The position numbers were made by a program, and so were the translations under genes. This document shows positions 47,804 to 47,935 of a stretch of DNA of 47,935 nt, in pieces (positions within the stretch are counted from its first letter, which is position 1; the number at the start of each line of letters is the position of its first letter). The stretch spans positions 1-47,935 of the IMG/VR virus record IMGVR_UViG_3300024348_000072; one strand, written 5' to 3'. The DNA is from a virus. Under the pieces are notes generated by a model. The model did no database searches and was not told the DNA's origin. It saw nothing but the letters and a program-made list of their open reading frames with translations.

Positions 47804-47935
47804 TCACTCGGAGGCAGGGAACGAGAACTTGGGTTCGTCGATACGCACCGTGCGTGCGTCCGTCAGTTTGTCAAGGAGGTCTTTTTCCGTGACGCTGTGG
47901 TAGACGCGTTCGGGCACCGTGATGGTGACCTTCAT
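47804..47935 (-). CDS. C-terminal part of the gene cut by the window edge
   Basis: 43 codons from the right edge to TGA 47804. The first codon is ATG by chance or truly; the product, MKVTITVPERVYHSVTEKDL and then LDKLTDARTVRIDEPKFSFP, looks like the C-terminal domain (ARTV...KP.F) of the protein whose N-terminus is at 1-273. In a circular map the two frames join exactly, giving 134 residues. Related proteins usually have about 20-40 more residues between these parts, so a short piece may be missing. The next gene starts 31 bp downstream. Confidence 0.65.
   Translation of the reverse strand: MKVTITVPERVYHSVTEKDLLDKLTDARTVRIDEPKFSFPASE

Noticed and set aside
46474-47892. 472-codon open frame on the plus strand
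   Set aside because: Runs across two clear minus-strand genes (ssDNA-binding protein and Sak4-like ATPase) and the gap between them; typical shadow frame.
1-47935. GTCTG as a Neisseria-type DNA uptake sequence
   Set aside because: The Neisseria element has a fixed 10-12 bp sequence around GTCTGAA; here the flanks vary freely and density is much higher.
1-47935. CRISPR arrays, tRNA genes and rRNA genes
   Set aside because: No regular repeat-spacer array and no cloverleaf with a T-arm signature was seen by eye; a tRNAscan-SE run would settle the tRNA question.

Overview
The window looks like nearly the whole genome of a temperate, short-tailed (podovirus-type) bacteriophage, opened inside a gene. 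The two window ends carry what look like the N- and C-terminal parts of one protein (1-273 and 47804-47935, both minus), so the molecule is probably circular or circularly permuted, possibly with a short stretch missing at the junction. A lipobox-bearing, membrane-anchored candidate spanin points to a Gram-negative-type host. The host cannot be named. Almost no gene has a Shine-Dalgarno sequence; most starts follow C/A-rich leaders. The pentamer GTCTG/CAGAC is strongly over-represented in both strands.

Layout. (1) 294-1655: a small helix-turn-helix regulator (minus) and a tyrosine integrase (plus) diverge from a short promoter/operator region. (2) 1594-3803 (minus): lysis-type genes (membrane protein, holin-like, small HExxH protein, lipoprotein/TM candidate spanin, small TM protein) and an HNH-like protein. 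(3) 3800-30453 (minus): virion genes. In transcription order these are terminase small subunit, tail fibre, terminase large subunit, portal, scaffold, major capsid, a rho-independent terminator, head-tail genes, T7 gp11/gp12/gp13-like proteins, internal virion-type proteins and a 3407-residue giant protein taking about a fifth of the genome. The order follows T7 genes 8-16. (4) 30584-38075 (plus): a GC-rich operon of a CobS/MoxR-type AAA+ ATPase, a companion protein and about eleven unrecognised small genes, ended by a strong terminator. Two intergenic gaps here fold as type II hammerhead self-cleaving ribozymes (33244-33293 and 36421-36487), the most striking feature of the window. (5) 38729-39199: a gene-free control region with iterons, DnaA-box-like sites and long palindromes, a probable replication origin. 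(6) 39200-47935 continuing into 1-524 (minus): the early/replication operon with Sak4-like ATPase, DUF669-type ssDNA-binding protein, SF2 helicase, Cas4/AddB-like Fe-S nuclease, primase-polymerase/helicase, small genes and a lytic transglycosylase; a RusA-type resolvase lies beyond the origin region.

How it fits together. No DNA or RNA polymerase gene is visible, so replication elongation and transcription probably rely on the host, with the phage supplying priming, unwinding and recombination. A 13-bp operator-like motif (GACTTAGTGTCGG and relatives, with GAC-N5-GTC half sites) occurs at the HTH/integrase promoter, at two plus-operon promoters, upstream of rusA and inside the origin region. 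It could let one small regulator link lysogeny, the plus operon and replication. No CI-type repressor was recognised.
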